Origin: Paenibacillus sp. RUD330
GTDB lineage: Bacteria; Bacillota; Bacilli; Paenibacillales; Paenibacillaceae
Reading direction: 5' to 3'
NCBI RefSeq assembly: GCF_002243345.2
Contig: NZ_CP022655.2
Location: forward strand, 5,388,001-5,452,000
Length of the DNA stretch: 64,000 nt
This document shows, one piece after another, positions 16,197 to 25,820 of this stretch (position 1 is the first letter of the stretch; the number at the start of each line of letters is the position of its first letter). The translations under genes and the position numbers were made by a program. Below the pieces are notes generated by a model, which was not told the origin of the DNA, ran no database searches, and worked only from the letters and a program-made list of their open reading frames with translations.

Positions 16197-19100
16197 TTAC
16201 CAGTTGTTGCCCGAACCGCTTGCCGTAAAGCTCGAAGAGGTATTGACGAACTTGCCCGAAGGCGCACCGTTCACCGTGTTGTTCGTGAAGGTGGACGCGC
16301 CGGTCGCCGATCCCCTCACATAGAAGCCGTAAGTACCGGCGTTAGTGATCGTATTGGAAGCGTACGTCACGGATACGCCCGGAGCCGGCTCCTCGATGAA
16401 GACGCCGGAGTAGACGCTGTCCTGAATCGTATTGCCCGATACGGTGACCGTCAGGTTTTGGGCTTTGCCGCTGTTGCCGACCCAGTAAGCCCAGATGGCG
16501 CCGATCTGATAGCCGTAGTCCTTATGGTAGGAGCCCGCTCTCAGCAGCATGTTGTTCTGGACCGTCAGCGTGCCCGTCATGGACGGAGGGTTGAAGTTCG
16601 TGCCGAACGAGATGCCGGAGCCGTTCACGACGGTATCCGTCACCAGATTGCCGATGACCTTGTTGTCCTTGCCGCCGTAGATCGCGATGTTGTTCGCCAG
16701 CGTCGGAATCTGGACCGTGTTGTAGCTGAACGTGTTGTTCGTATCCAGATAGGTGTCCGACCACATCGCCATGCCGTCGTCGCCGCTATTGCGGATCGAG
16801 TTGTTGCTTACGGTCGTATTGCTCGTGCCGTAATGCAGGTTGATGCCGTCCGCCCAGACCTGGCGGATCCGGGAATTCGTGATCGCGCCGGCATTGGTCT
16901 GGTTCGTCAGCCACACTCCGACCTTGGCGTGCTCGATCCACAGATTGGAGATCGTCGAGTTCGTTCCGTTGCCCTCCACGCCGGTCACTCCGTTGTAATC
17001 GTCGCGGATGAGATCGTTCGCGCTGAGCTTGAAGTCCGACAGCGTGACGTTGCCGCCCCGCAGGTAGATGCCCGCATAGCTGCCGGAGAGGGTGGAATGC
17101 CAGACGCCGGCGCCCTTCATGGATACGCCGCTGTCCAGATACAGCCTCGTTCCGGTTCCGTTGTAGCCGGCTCCCTTGGTGCCGTTGTTCAGCGTGAAGG
17201 TTCCCGCCGGAATCCATACGCCCTTGTAGGCTCCGCCCGAGTTTTTGACCGCATTGACGGCATTGTTGATGGCCGTCGTATCGTCGGCTCCGTCATTCGC
17301 CACCGCGCCGTAGCTCGTGATGGACACATATCCCGCAGGCATCGACAAGGCGGCTGGGATGGCTTCCGTCTCGATCAGGTCGACCGTCACGCTCGCCGTC
17401 GAGGCGAAGTTCAGGTTGGAGGCGTTGCGCTGCAGCTTGATGACCGTGCCGGCCGGATACGATTTGTCCAGCTGGACCGACACCTCGTCATACATGTGAT
17501 GCGGCGTGTTCGGAGCCGCATTCGGATTGTTGGACCAGCGGATCTCCCCGCCTTCCGTGCCGTAGGCTCCATAGATCCAGCTGTACTTGGACGTCAGGCC
17601 GACGTCCTTGATCAGCGTTCCGCCGGCATATAGGCTGATCGCGGAATCGATGCCCGTTCCGGCCGCGTTGTCCGGGATGGAGTAGCGGATCGTCAAGCCT
17701 TGGGCGGCTTTGTTCAGCGTGAACTGAACATACTGGCCGGCCGCGGTCAGCTTGACGGCTTTTCGTCCCGAGGCTTCCGAAGCGAGGTCGCCGAACGTGG
17801 TCGACGGTCCTACGATCGCGCCTGTGTAGGACGCGCTTTCCGCTTCATAGGCGTCATAAGGCATCGACGCTCCATACGAGCCCGGAGACGGCGTCGGTGT
17901 CGGCACCGGCGTAGGCGTCGGCACGACATAGGCGATGTCGATCTTGTCGAGGTTCACGTTTCCGGTATCGGTCGTATCGTACTTGTACATGATCGTGTTG
18001 CTGCCGGCATTCAGAGCGACGGTGTCGGTCTTGACCGCCCAGGCGTCCCAGCTCGAAGTCGCAGCTAGGGCGGTCTGCGCCGCCTTGGCGCCGTTCACGT
18101 AGATGCTCAAGGATTGGGCGGCCGTCGAGCCGTTGGCGTAACGCAGCGCAACGCTGTAATTGCCCGCAGTCGAAGCGCTCACGTTGAACCTTGCCGAAGC
18201 GCTGCCTTTGTTGGCATCGGTGAAGCCGCCGACAAAGCCGGTTCCGCTATAACCCGTGTGATCGCTCGCCACGGCCGCGCCTCCGGACAGCGTCGCCGTC
18301 TCGGCTTCATACGTTCCGGCCGGTGTCGGCGTCGGTGTCGGCGTCGCTGTCGGCGTTGGCGTCGCTGTCGGAGTAGCGGTCGGCGTCGGCGTCGCCGAGC
18401 CGGAGCCGTACACCTCGACTTCGCTCAGCTGGCCTCCCGTCGAGCCGGTATTGGCCGTAACGCTGACCCGCACATAGCGGGCCGAGGCTGCCGTGAAGGC
18501 GATCGCGGCCGTGTTGGAAGACGACGGCTCGAAGGCATACGCCTTGGAAGCCGCAAGCGTGACATAGGACGAGTTGTCGGAGCTGCCCTGCACGGAGAGC
18601 GTCTCGGTTCTCGCGCCCCAGGAAGGAGGAAGCTTGAGCACGACCTTGCCGATGCTTTGCGCGCTGCCCAGATCCACGGTCAGCGTGTTCGGATAGGAAT
18701 TCGCCGCTCCTTCATAATAGGTCGCTGCATTTCCGTCCGTGGCATTGGATGCGGGGAAGCCGGAGAACGCATTGTTGGCCGCTGCCGCTTTGTTCAGAGC
18801 CAGATTGGCGCCCAGGGAAGCATCGACCGTAATATTGTCGATATTGACATTGCCCGTGTCTGCCGCGTCGAATTTGTAAGCGATCGCATTGCTGCCCGCA
18901 TTCAGCGAGACGGTCTCGGTCTGGGTCGACCAAGTATTCCAGTCCGCCGTGCCGGCAAGCGGGATTTGCTTGATCTTGGCACCGTTGACATACAGGCTCA
19001 TCGTCTGGCTGCCTCCGGAGCCGTTGGCATAACGGAGAACCGTCGTGTAGCCGCCTGCGGAGGAAGCGCTTACAGAAAAGGTGATGGAGGCATTGCCTTT

Positions 19101-19310
19101 ATTGGCATCCGTCAATCCTCCGACAAAGCCGGTGCCGGTATATCCGGCATGGTCGGCCGCCTTCACGGCGCCGCCGGTCAGCACGGCGGACTCGGCCTCA
19201 TACGTCTGCGGAGCGGCGGAAGCCCCCGGTGCAAAAGGAAGTTGAAGAGCCATCAAGGACAGCGCCAGGAACAGGGCCAGCAGCTTGCCCGTTTTTGCAT
19301 TCGATCTCAT
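16197..19310 (-). CDS. Secreted multi-CBM GH87 alpha-1,3-glucanase (mutanase)
   Basis: Predicted extracellular enzyme hydrolysing alpha-1,3-glucan, 1037 aa. The signal peptide (1-32) ends GASA. Then come a CBM35-like domain (about 36-163), a discoidin/CBM32 domain (168-301), a Thr-Pro linker (307-331), a second CBM35-like domain (333-461) and a second Thr-Pro linker (464-477). A beta-sandwich domain (485-650) and a right-handed beta-helix (655-1037) complete it. The helix carries VWADGINLHYG and NSGDDGMAMWS; Asp821, Asp844 and Asp845 have the spacing of the GH87 catalytic Asp triad. The ATG at 19310 has GGAGGT at proper distance; one three codons earlier is too close. Mycodextranase is the alternative specificity within the family. 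Confidence 0.9.
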   Translation of the reverse strand: MRSNAKTGKLLALFLALSLMALQLPFAPGASAAPQTYEAESAVLTGGAVKAADHAGYTGTGFVGGLTDANKGNASITFSVSASSAGGYTTVLRYANGSGGSQTMSLYVNGAKIKQIPLAGTADWNTWSTQTETVSLNAGSNAIAYKFDAADTGNVNIDNITVDASLGANLALNKAAAANNAFSGFPASNATDGNAATYYEGAANSYPNTLTVDLGSAQSIGKVVLKLPPSWGARTETLSVQGSSDNSSYVTLAASKAYAFEPSSSNTAAIAFTAASARYVRVSVTANTGSTGGQLSEVEVYGSGSATPTPTATPTATPTPTATPTPTPTPAGTYEAETATLSGGAAVASDHTGYSGTGFVGGFTDANKGSASARFNVSASTAGNYSVALRYANGSTAAQSLSIYVNGAKAAQTALAATSSWDAWAVKTDTVALNAGSNTIMYKYDTTDTGNVNLDKIDIAYVVPTPTPVPTPTPSPGSYGASMPYDAYEAESASYTGAIVGPSTTFGDLASEASGRKAVKLTAAGQYVQFTLNKAAQGLTIRYSIPDNAAGTGIDSAISLYAGGTLIKDVGLTSKYSWIYGAYGTEGGEIRWSNNPNAAPNTPHHMYDEVSVQLDKSYPAGTVIKLQRNASNLNFASTASVTVDLIETEAIPAALSMPAGYVSITSYGAVANDGADDTTAINNAVNAVKNSGGAYKGVWIPAGTFTLNNGTKGAGYNGTGTRLYLDSGVSMKGAGVWHSTLSGSYAGIYLRGGNVTLSDFKLSANDLIRDDYNGVTGVEGNGTNSTISNLWIEHAKVGVWLTNQTNAGAITNSRIRQVWADGINLHYGTSNTTVSNNSIRNSGDDGMAMWSDTYLDTNNTFSYNTVQIPTLANNIAIYGGKDNKVIGNLVTDTVVNGSGISFGTNFNPPSMTGTLTVQNNMLLRAGSYHKDYGYQIGAIWAYWVGNSGKAQNLTVTVSGNTIQDSVYSGVFIEEPAPGVSVTYASNTITNAGTYGFYVRGSATGASTFTNNTVNGAPSGKFVNTSSSFTASGSGNNW

Positions 19311-19490
19311 GTTATTCATACCTCCGTATGATTTGATCTGAAGCGGAACTTGCTCAGCCCTCCTTCTCGTTCGGAATGAATGGCGGTCAGGCGCGCTTTC
19401 ACCTCCCATTGTAGCCAGGCGCTCCCAGGCAGGCCACTACATGGATGACCTATAAAGCCATTTTTGTGACAACGCCGGAATGGAAAAAGC

Positions 19491-19520
19491 AAAAAAGCCC
19501 TTTCGCCCACAAGAAAGGGC
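19491..19520 (-). terminator. Terminator of the GNAT gene
   Basis: On the minus strand GCCCTTTC and GAAAGGGC form an 8-bp stem with an 8-nt loop, followed by six T. Confidence 0.8.
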
Positions 19521-19534
19521 CCCATGCTTCGTCT

Positions 19535-20104
19535 TTACCGGCGGCCTTGGAAGCTCTCTCTCGAAAGCACATGCATCCTCTCTCCGTTGCAGTCCTCATC
19601 GTCGCCGGCCAACCCTCCAAGCACATGGCTGAAGGCGAAGCCGAGCTTCTCCAGCACACGGAGCGACGCCGCGTTGCGGGGGTCGGCCTTGGCATGCAGC
19701 CGGTCCAGCCCGATGGCATCGAATCCGTAGGCGGCCAGCGCGGCAGCCGCTTCGCCCGCATACCCCCGGCCCCAGTCGCTGCGGCGGATCAGGTAATACA
19801 GCTCCTTGTCCGGGCGGCTGAAGTCAAGCTCCCCGATGCCGCACCAGCCGACCATTTCGCCGGACTCCTTGGCTAGGATGGGGAAAGAGTATTTGAAGGG
19901 CTCTTCAAAACCATCCCCGTAACTGTCCAGCAGCCACCGGAACAGCTCTTCATACTGCTCGAAAGACAGCACGTCCATATGCATGTACGTCAGCAGCTCT
20001 CCATCCTGCATCAGCTCGTAGGAATCCATCAAGTCGCTTTCCTTGTACGGCCGGATGATCAGGCGCTCCGTTTCCAGGCGCATCGCAGACAGACTGTCGT
20101 TCAT
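19535..20104 (-). CDS. GNAT family N-acetyltransferase (RimJ/RimL-like)
   Basis: Acetyl-CoA-dependent acetyltransferase, 189 aa. Features of the RimJ/RimL-type Acetyltransf_3 branch are the opening LETERLIIRPYKESDLMDSY, the core strand EMVGWCGIGELDF, the acetyl-CoA loop region SDWGRGYAGEAAAALAAYGF and NAASLRVLEKLGF near the end. The substrate could be a ribosomal protein N-terminus or a small molecule; sequence alone does not decide. Monocistronic, with its own terminator; GGGAGA precedes the ATG at about 9 nt. Confidence 0.85.
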   Translation of the reverse strand: MNDSLSAMRLETERLIIRPYKESDLMDSYELMQDGELLTYMHMDVLSFEQYEELFRWLLDSYGDGFEEPFKYSFPILAKESGEMVGWCGIGELDFSRPDKELYYLIRRSDWGRGYAGEAAAALAAYGFDAIGLDRLHAKADPRNAASLRVLEKLGFAFSHVLGGLAGDDEDCNGERMHVLSRESFQGRR

Positions 20105-20272
20105 TGTCGTTCATCTCCCAATCCCAAGTTTTCATGATCCAACAGCCTCGAGCAAGGAACCGGTATACAGTCCAGCGCCTTTCGAGGTTTAGCCTAACCT
20201 TACCGAGCGGCGGGCTTGGCGGCAAGGGACCGTTTCGTTATAACCGTCCATGAGGATTGGGCGCACTCCCGC

Positions 20273-20302
20273 AAAAAAACGGAAAGCCTCGGGCTTCCCG
20301 TT
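20273..20302 (-). terminator. Terminator of the effector-binding protein gene
   Basis: On the minus strand AACGGGAAGCC and GGCTTTCCGTT pair (one mismatch) around CGA, followed by a T-rich tract. Confidence 0.7.
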
Positions 20303-20330
20303 CTTTTGCTTCCTGCTGTGGCAGGTGTTC

Positions 20331-20801
20331 TCAACGTATCGCAATGTGGATGAGCGCTTCCGTGTCTCCCCCATCCCCTTGAGCAGCATACTGCTCAAAA
20401 TCCCCGGTGAAGGTCCTTATCTCCGATGAGCTCTTGAAGTAGCTCCAAATCTCCGCCCACGCCTTCGGCACAACCTCATGCATCGGGCCTCGCTCCGTAC
20501 GAAAAACAAGATACTTGCCGGCGGGCACGACAGCCCCGTCCGCTTCCTTCTCCGCAAGACTGCTGTCGGCCTCGCAGCCGACCAACGCCCTGTATGAGCC
20601 TGCAGCATCGGATTCATAATCGGTGTATAAAGCATAGATGCAACTCCGGCGGCTTTGTGCTTCCGATGCCAGTCCGCTGCTGAAAAACGCCTGCCACAGT
20701 CCAGGCAGCACGCCGTCCTGCCCTGCCTCCCTGGCATTCGTCGTCCTTGCGCTCACGCCTGCGAGCGTCAGCATAGGCCTTTCCGTCACATAGGTCTTCA
20801 T
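20331..20801 (-). CDS. GyrI-like/AraC effector-binding domain protein
   Basis: A 156-aa stand-alone small-molecule-binding domain of the GyrI/AraC_E_bind (SHV) fold, related to YdeE-like and integron-associated effector-binding proteins. Visible are LAGVSARTTNA near the start, LWQAFFSSG, YALYTDYESDAAGSYRALVG and the closing block VPAGKYLVFRTERGPM...AWAEIWSYF. No DNA-binding domain is attached, so it may bind or sequester compounds rather than regulate directly. The ATG at 20801 has GGAAGGACGG upstream; the frame opens 13 codons earlier without a ribosome site. Ligand unknown. Confidence 0.75.
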   Translation of the reverse strand: MKTYVTERPMLTLAGVSARTTNAREAGQDGVLPGLWQAFFSSGLASEAQSRRSCIYALYTDYESDAAGSYRALVGCEADSSLAEKEADGAVVPAGKYLVFRTERGPMHEVVPKAWAEIWSYFKSSSEIRTFTGDFEQYAAQGDGGDTEALIHIAIR

Positions 20802-20868
20802 CCGGCAACCGTCCTTCCGCTCTTGGTTTGATATCAGCATAGAGCAGAAAAGTGGACAGCTGTCGGTC

Positions 20869-21801
20869 CTATTTCGCGTACAGGCCGATTATTTTTCGCA
20901 CCCGGAATACGAGCTCCTCCGCCACGAATTCCGGTTCGATCACCTTGACATGCTCTCCGTAGCTGAGCAGCATGCCATAGAACCACTCATCCACCGCAAG
21001 CCTCCCCGCCACTGTAACCCGGCCATCGGCATCGGGATGAACCAGATGGGAAGGAAAGGAGTCCTCGACCCTGTGACGCGCATCGGGATGGAATTCAAGG
21101 ATCAGATCCGTTTCCTTATCCTTGGACCATTCCCGATCCCATTCGTACTTGTCGAGCAAGGGCAGCTCGCGACTGCGGAAATGCTCCGGCAGCAGCCGCA
21201 GCTCCCGAATACGGGACAGCCGGAACACCCTGATCTCATTTTCCAGCAAGCAGAAGGACCTCACATACCAGATGCCCGCCTTCATGATCAGATTGGCAGG
21301 CTCGATTACCCGCTCGCTCCCGCTTCCGTTGCGGTCCACATATTGGATCTCCACCTTGAGCATGCGGTCTGCCGCATGCCTCAGCATGAGCAGCTTCTCT
21401 CTGGCCTGACCGCTCTGCCCCCATGGATTGAAGTCGAACATGACTGCTTCCGAGGAGGAGGGACTGCGGCCGGATTTCCCGACAAGCGCCTTGACCTTGT
21501 CGAGCAGGACGGCAAGCATGCCGTCATCCAGCGCGGACTTCATCCCGTTCACAGCCGAAGCCAAAGCGCCGATCTCCTCGCGGGTCAGGAATTGGCGGTC
21601 CATGGTATAACCTTCCATAATCTCGAAGCCGCCCGATACGCCTTTGAACGTGACGATGGGAATGCCGGACAGGTTCAGACTGTCGATGTCGCGATAGATG
21701 GTCTTGGTTGAAACCTCGAACCGTTCGGCCAGCTCCTTGGCGCTGATCCGCCCCCGGTTCAGCAGCAGCACGGTGATGGCCAGAAGACGGTCGATCTTCA
21801 T
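20869..21801 (-). CDS. YafY-type HTH/WYL-domain transcriptional regulator
   Basis: DNA-binding regulator, 310 aa. An N-terminal HTH_11/DeoR-like helix-turn-helix (about 1-60) has RISAKELAERFEVSTKTIYRDIDSL. A WYL domain (about 135-225) has AGIWYVRSFCLLENEIRVFRLSRI, and a WCX-like C-terminal extension (about 230-310) follows. WYL proteins bind nucleic-acid-like or nucleotide ligands in several stress and defence contexts, but most members, like this one, are uncharacterised. The ATG overlaps the stop of the upstream oxidoreductase in ATGA, so both are one operon. The regulated genes are unknown. Confidence 0.9.
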   Translation of the reverse strand: MKIDRLLAITVLLLNRGRISAKELAERFEVSTKTIYRDIDSLNLSGIPIVTFKGVSGGFEIMEGYTMDRQFLTREEIGALASAVNGMKSALDDGMLAVLLDKVKALVGKSGRSPSSSEAVMFDFNPWGQSGQAREKLLMLRHAADRMLKVEIQYVDRNGSGSERVIEPANLIMKAGIWYVRSFCLLENEIRVFRLSRIRELRLLPEHFRSRELPLLDKYEWDREWSKDKETDLILEFHPDARHRVEDSFPSHLVHPDADGRVTVAGRLAVDEWFYGMLLSYGEHVKVIEPEFVAEELVFRVRKIIGLYAK

Positions 21802-22802
21802 GGACGGGTGAGATACAGCGGCCCTAGCTCGACGGCCGAGCCGGCGGATCGGCGCAGCGCTTCCAGCACAACCTGGGCGTTGTAGCCGTCCGCGAAATCA
21901 TAGACAACCGCAGCCTCGCCTCTCAGCGCCGCGATGACCTGCTTCAGCATCGGGAGCGGGCTCGCGATGCCGTCGGCATCGACCGCCTCAAGGCTGTCGG
22001 CGGAATTCCCGCTGTACAGATGCTGCCAGTTTTCCAAGGCGACGACGCCCTTGGAGCCATGGACGACCATCGAAACCCTCTCCTCGCCGGGCATGCCCGC
22101 GCTTCCGCTCAGGAGGACCGGAATTCCGTTGTCCAAGGCCAGTGTCGCTTCGGCCTTGTTCTCGGACAGCCCGCTGTCGGCCGGATAAGAGACCTCGCTG
22201 CTCAGCCGGGCGATGCGGCCGAAAACTTGCTGGATCATATGGATCCAATGAATGCCGACTTCCAGCAGAAATCCGCCCTGCTCCCGGGTCGCGACCCATC
22301 CGTTCTGCTGCCAGGCCCGCGGCCACTGCGGGAACTGCAGGAACAGTTCGATTCTCTCCACAGTGCCGGCCGCGCCCTCCTCCAGCAGCTCCTTGAGCTT
22401 GAGGACCGGGGGCTCCAGCGGGAACGAGAAATGCACGGCGTTCACGAGATCCGATCCCGCTGCCAGCTCCGCCATTTGGCGGGCTTCCTCCAGGCTGTTC
22501 GCAAGCGGCTTTTCGCAGAACACATGGATGTTCCTCTGCAAAGCGGCTGTCGCCACCTCATGATGCATGGCCGGCGGAACGGCGATGTACAGCAAGTCGA
22601 TGCCGCCCTCATCCAGCATGATGCGGTAATCCGAATAAGTCCTTACCCCGCCTGCGCTGCCCAGGACGTTCTCGATCGCAGCCGCGTCAGGGTCGCATAC
22701 CGCCGCCAGCTCGATATCTTCCGGAAACCCGGGAGCCTTCTGAACAATCATATTCCTTCCCATTACGCCCAGACCGATGACGGCCAACCTGATCTTTTTC
22801 AT
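21798..22802 (-). CDS. Gfo/Idh/MocA family NAD(P)-dependent oxidoreductase
   Basis: Predicted sugar or inositol-type dehydrogenase, 334 aa. The N-terminal Rossmann fold begins RLAVIGLGVMGRNM. The family's catalytic Lys lies in HVFCEKPLANSLEEARQM (Glu-Lys-Pro motif). The C-terminal alpha/beta domain includes GGFLLEVGIHWIHMIQQVFG, with the conserved Gly-Asp/His region altered to GIHWIH. I chose the ATG at 22802, where the Rossmann strand begins; a longer open frame reaches 23207 but has no domain content. It is translationally coupled to the WYL regulator. The substrate is unknown. Confidence 0.88.
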   Translation of the reverse strand: MKKIRLAVIGLGVMGRNMIVQKAPGFPEDIELAAVCDPDAAAIENVLGSAGGVRTYSDYRIMLDEGGIDLLYIAVPPAMHHEVATAALQRNIHVFCEKPLANSLEEARQMAELAAGSDLVNAVHFSFPLEPPVLKLKELLEEGAAGTVERIELFLQFPQWPRAWQQNGWVATREQGGFLLEVGIHWIHMIQQVFGRIARLSSEVSYPADSGLSENKAEATLALDNGIPVLLSGSAGMPGEERVSMVVHGSKGVVALENWQHLYSGNSADSLEAVDADGIASPLPMLKQVIAALRGEAAVVYDFADGYNAQVVLEALRRSAGSAVELGPLYLTRP

Positions 22803-22909
22803 GCTCCGCTCCGTTTCTTCGTTCAAGAATTTAAGAATGACAATCCCGCCCAGGGTCTGCATCTGCCGACTGCCTATGGATAAACAAAATATACCACGGA
22901 TTGCACGGC

Positions 22910-22940
22910 AAAAAAGAGAGGGAATGCGTTCCCTCTCTTC
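22910..22940 (-). terminator. Terminator of the 3-hydroxyacyl-CoA dehydrogenase gene
   Basis: AGAGAGGGAA and TTCCCTCTCT form a perfect 10-bp stem with a 4-nt loop, followed on the minus strand by TTTTT. Confidence 0.85.
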
Positions 22941-22963
22941 ATCCAAGCCTATATCGGACAGCT

Positions 22964-23863
22964 TCAGCTCTTCAGAAACTCCGGATCCGCGAAGCTCGGG
23001 TTCGGATACTTGTAGAATCCTTCTCCCGTCGCGCGCCCCAGCTTGCCCTTGTCGATATACTCCGACTTCATGAGGTCGGCTGCCTTCCGATGCAGCTCGC
23101 TGCCGGTCGCCTGCGCCTTGGAGAGGCCGATGTTGTAAGCGGTGTTGATGCCTACGACATCCAGGATGGCGAACGGGCCGAGGGGAGCGCCCGTCGCGAC
23201 CATCCACGTCTTGTCGATCGTTTCGACATCGGCGACTTCCTTCACGAGAAGCATCTGCGCCGCATCCAGCAGCGGAACGAGCAGCGAATTCAGAATATAC
23301 CCGGGCTGCTCCTTGTGCAGCGGCAGGGCGACCATCCCGATCGCCTTGGCGAATGCCACCACTTGATCGAACACGGCCGGGTCGGTTCCCGGATGCTTCA
23401 TGATTTCGGCCGTGTTGTTTTTCCAGATCTCGTTGGCGAAATGGAGGGCAAGAAATTGCGCCGGCCGGCCCGTCGCTTGGGCGAACTGGCTGGGCAGCAG
23501 CGTAGAGGAATTCGTGGCGAAGACGGTCTTCTCCGGCGCCGCTTGGCCCAGCTTCTCATAGAATTCCGTCTTGATCCGGACGACCTCGGGAATGGCTTCG
23601 ATGACGAGGTCGGCATCGGCTGCCGCCTGGCTAAGGTCGCTGCTGAAGGAAAGCCGGTCGTAAGCCTGGTCCACCTGCTCGCTTGTCGCCCGGAGATCCT
23701 CCTTGTAGTTGGCTTTCAGCTTCGAGATTCGTTCCTTCGCTTTGGCCAAGGCTTCGTCATTGATGTCGTATACCGTGACCCGGAAACCTTTGAATGCCGC
23801 CTGAAAAGCGATCTGGCTGCCCAGGACGCCGCTGCCTGCCACCATAATCACATTGAAGTTCAT
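22964..23863 (-). CDS. 3-hydroxyacyl-CoA (3-hydroxybutyryl-CoA) dehydrogenase
   Basis: NAD-dependent oxidation of 3-hydroxyacyl-CoA to 3-ketoacyl-CoA, as in beta-oxidation or butanoate metabolism. At 299 aa it is the short single-function form. The NAD-binding motif GSGVLGSQIAF lies at about 9-19, followed by VTVYDINDEAL. The catalytic His is in FLALHFANEIWK and the partner Glu is likely in the DLVIEAIPEV/TAEIMKHP region. The C-terminal domain has GYILNSLLVPLL and ATGEGFYKYPNP. The ATG at 23863 has GAAGGAGAG upstream. No thiolase or acyl-CoA dehydrogenase is adjacent, so it acts as a stand-alone gene. Confidence 0.9.
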   Translation of the reverse strand: MNFNVIMVAGSGVLGSQIAFQAAFKGFRVTVYDINDEALAKAKERISKLKANYKEDLRATSEQVDQAYDRLSFSSDLSQAAADADLVIEAIPEVVRIKTEFYEKLGQAAPEKTVFATNSSTLLPSQFAQATGRPAQFLALHFANEIWKNNTAEIMKHPGTDPAVFDQVVAFAKAIGMVALPLHKEQPGYILNSLLVPLLDAAQMLLVKEVADVETIDKTWMVATGAPLGPFAILDVVGINTAYNIGLSKAQATGSELHRKAADLMKSEYIDKGKLGRATGEGFYKYPNPSFADPEFLKS

Positions 23864-24102
23864 CTTCGCTCTCCTTCTCCTTTTGGTTACCGTAAAGTTT
23901 CCCGTGTTCAGGAACAATCATACGACTCCTTACCCCGTTTCTTCCTTTTTTTAATATTCCCGCTATCATTTTCGACCTTGCCGTCCGACATTAGAACAGG
24001 GAACAGGCCTTGGACCCGCACTTCATCCCATTACCGGCATACAGCATCATAGAAGCGATAGGAGCCGCACCCGTCCACCATCATTCCAAGGAGGTCAAAC
24101 AA

Positions 24103-25614
24103 GTGGTAAAAGGTACATTAGCCAAGTCGACGCTGCTGCTGGCGCTGGCCGTCAGCCTCGTCTCGGCGCCAGCCGTATCCGCGGCCGGAGGAATCACATT
24201 GAACGTAAACGACATGAAGGTGAAGTATGAAGTCGCTCCCATTCTCGTCAACAGCACGGTGCTCGTGGCGATGAAGGACATCAATCAAGCGCTGGGGGCC
24301 GATGTCGCATGGGACAGCAAGACCCAGACCGTAACCGCTGCCAAGGATGGCGTCACGGTGACTCTCGTTGTCGGGACCAAAAAAGCGACAGTCAGGAACG
24401 GCTCCTCTACGGAGCAAGTCGCGCTGGATGCCCCGGCTCAGATTAAAGAAGGCCGCGTTCTCCTCCCTATCCGCCTCTTCGCGGCAGCCTTCGGCGCGCA
24501 AATAGGCTGGGATCCGAAAAGCCAAACGGTCGAGCTCGTGTTCGCCAAAGGCGACGCGGGCGCTACCGGCGCCAAAGGCGACGCGGGCGCTCCTGGCGCC
24601 AAAGGCGACACGGGCGCTACCGGCGCCAAAGGCGACGCGGGCGCTCCTGGCGCCAAAGGCGACGCGGGCGCTACCGGCGCCAAAGGCGACACCGGCGCTA
24701 CCGGCGCCAAAGGCGACACCGGCGCTACCGGCGCCAAAGGCGACGCGGGCGCTACCGGCGCCAAAGGCGACACCGGCGCTACCGGCGCCAAAGGCGACGC
24801 GGGCGCTACCGGCGCCAAAGGCGACGCGGGACCGGCAGGCGCTGCCGGCCAGCAAGGCCCGGTCGGACCGGAAGGGGCCGTCGGTCCCCAAGGCCCTGCA
24901 GGACCAGCCGGACCGGCCGGTTCCATCAGCGGTCTCGTTGCGTATGACCTCGCTGCCGCAGCGAATTATCCGATCAATCAGCTTGTCACCTATTCCGGAA
25001 GCACCTATATAACGACCACAGCCAGTCCGGTTGGAATTCCTGGCCTATCGCCCGACTATACCGTCATTGCCGCCAAAGGCGCCGATGGATCTGTCGGCAG
25101 CGGCATCGGCACGATAATTCCATTTGCTTCCGGCACCCCCGTATCGCTCACGACCATAATCGGCGGACTTTCAGGTGAAGGAGCGCTGCTCGGCTTCGGC
25201 AGCCATGCATCCGTACAACTCGGGCCCATCATTGATCTGACGGGAGGTGCGGGCGTCAATCTCAATTACGGATTCCTGGTTCCCGAATCCGGAACGATCA
25301 CTTCGATCAGTGGATACTTCAGCTCGACGAATGCATTGGCTCTCATTGGAAGCACCGTGAGCATCACGGCTCAGCTCTATGTATCGCCAAACCCCAACAA
25401 CCAATTCACGCCGGTCGGCGCCAGTGTGCCGCTGAGCCCTCCCCTCACGGGAATCATCCCTGTCGGCAACATATCGTATGGCATCAGCAGCGGACTGAAC
25501 GTGCAGGTCAGAGCGGGCTCGCGGCTGCTTCTGGTTTTCTCGGCCACCGCGGCAGGGCTGACCTTGAACAATACGATCGGAGGGTATGCGAGCGCGAGCG
25601 TGCAAATCAAATGA
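24103..25614 (+). CDS. Collagen-like surface/exosporium protein with stalk domain and BclB-type C-terminus
   Basis: Secreted structural protein, 503 aa. A signal peptide (about 1-27) is followed by a stalk domain of the copper-amine-oxidase N-terminal type (about 30-147). A collagen-like region of 42 Gly-X-Y triplets comes next (about 150-275), then a short aromatic module ([17 protein letters not shown]). The C-terminus matches the BclB exosporium domain: [46 protein letters not shown] and RLLLVFSAT. The GTG start at 24103 has AAGGAGGTC 7 nt upstream. The combination suggests a spore or cell-surface filament; the stalk module could anchor it. No regulator is visible. Confidence 0.85.
   Translation: MVKGTLAKSTLLLALAVSLVSAPAVSAAGGITLNVNDMKVKYEVAPILVNSTVLVAMKDINQALGADVAWDSKTQTVTAAKDGVTVTLVVGTKKATVRNGSSTEQVALDAPAQIKEGRVLLPIRLFAAAFGAQIGWDPKSQTVELVFAKGDAGATGAKGDAGAPGAKGDTGATGAKGDAGAPGAKGDAGATGAKGDTGATGAKGDTGATGAKGDAGATGAKGDTGATGAKGDAGATGAKGDAGPAGAAGQQGPVGPEGAVGPQGPAGPAGPAGSISGLVAYDLAAAANYPINQLVTYSGSTYITTTASPVGIPGLSPDYTVIAAKGADGSVGSGIGTIIPFASGTPVSLTTIIGGLSGEGALLGFGSHASVQLGPIIDLTGGAGVNLNYGFLVPESGTITSISGYFSSTNALALIGSTVSITAQLYVSPNPNNQFTPVGASVPLSPPLTGIIPVGNISYGISSGLNVQVRAGSRLLLVFSATAAGLTLNNTIGGYASASVQIK
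24550..24819 (+). repeat. Ten tandem 27-bp repeats encoding collagen triplets
   Basis: Ten in-frame 27-bp units encode GD(A/T)GA(T/P)GAK, starting at GGC 24550 and ending at AAA 24819. Units differ only at GCG/ACG/ACC (Ala/Thr) and ACC/CCT (Thr/Pro). Copy number is likely to vary between strains by slippage or recombination. Confidence 0.95.
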
Positions 25615-25820
25615 CCCCCTTCCCTGACTCATGGACTTGACGGCTTCCGGAATCTCCGCCCAAGCCGCCACTCCTACGATAGCCCAGTCAAACATTTCCT
25701 GTCTGGAGCCCGATCCCTGTGGTCCAACAGCCGGCCGGAGCCTCTTGGCCGCTGGGTATCGTGGAAGGGATCGTACCGGCCTGTCCCCGCTCAATAGCCT
25801 GCCGGCGGTTCCCGTTGAAC

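Noticed and set aside
24550-24819. Tandem repeats considered as a CRISPR array
   Set aside because: Units are contiguous 27-mers without spacers and encode Gly-X-Y collagen triplets in frame.
24118-24891. Repetitive antisense frame opposite the collagen-like gene
   Set aside because: Its repeats (Ala-Gly-Val-Ala-Phe type) are only the reverse complement of the collagen repeats; the plus strand has signal peptide, stalk and BclB domains.
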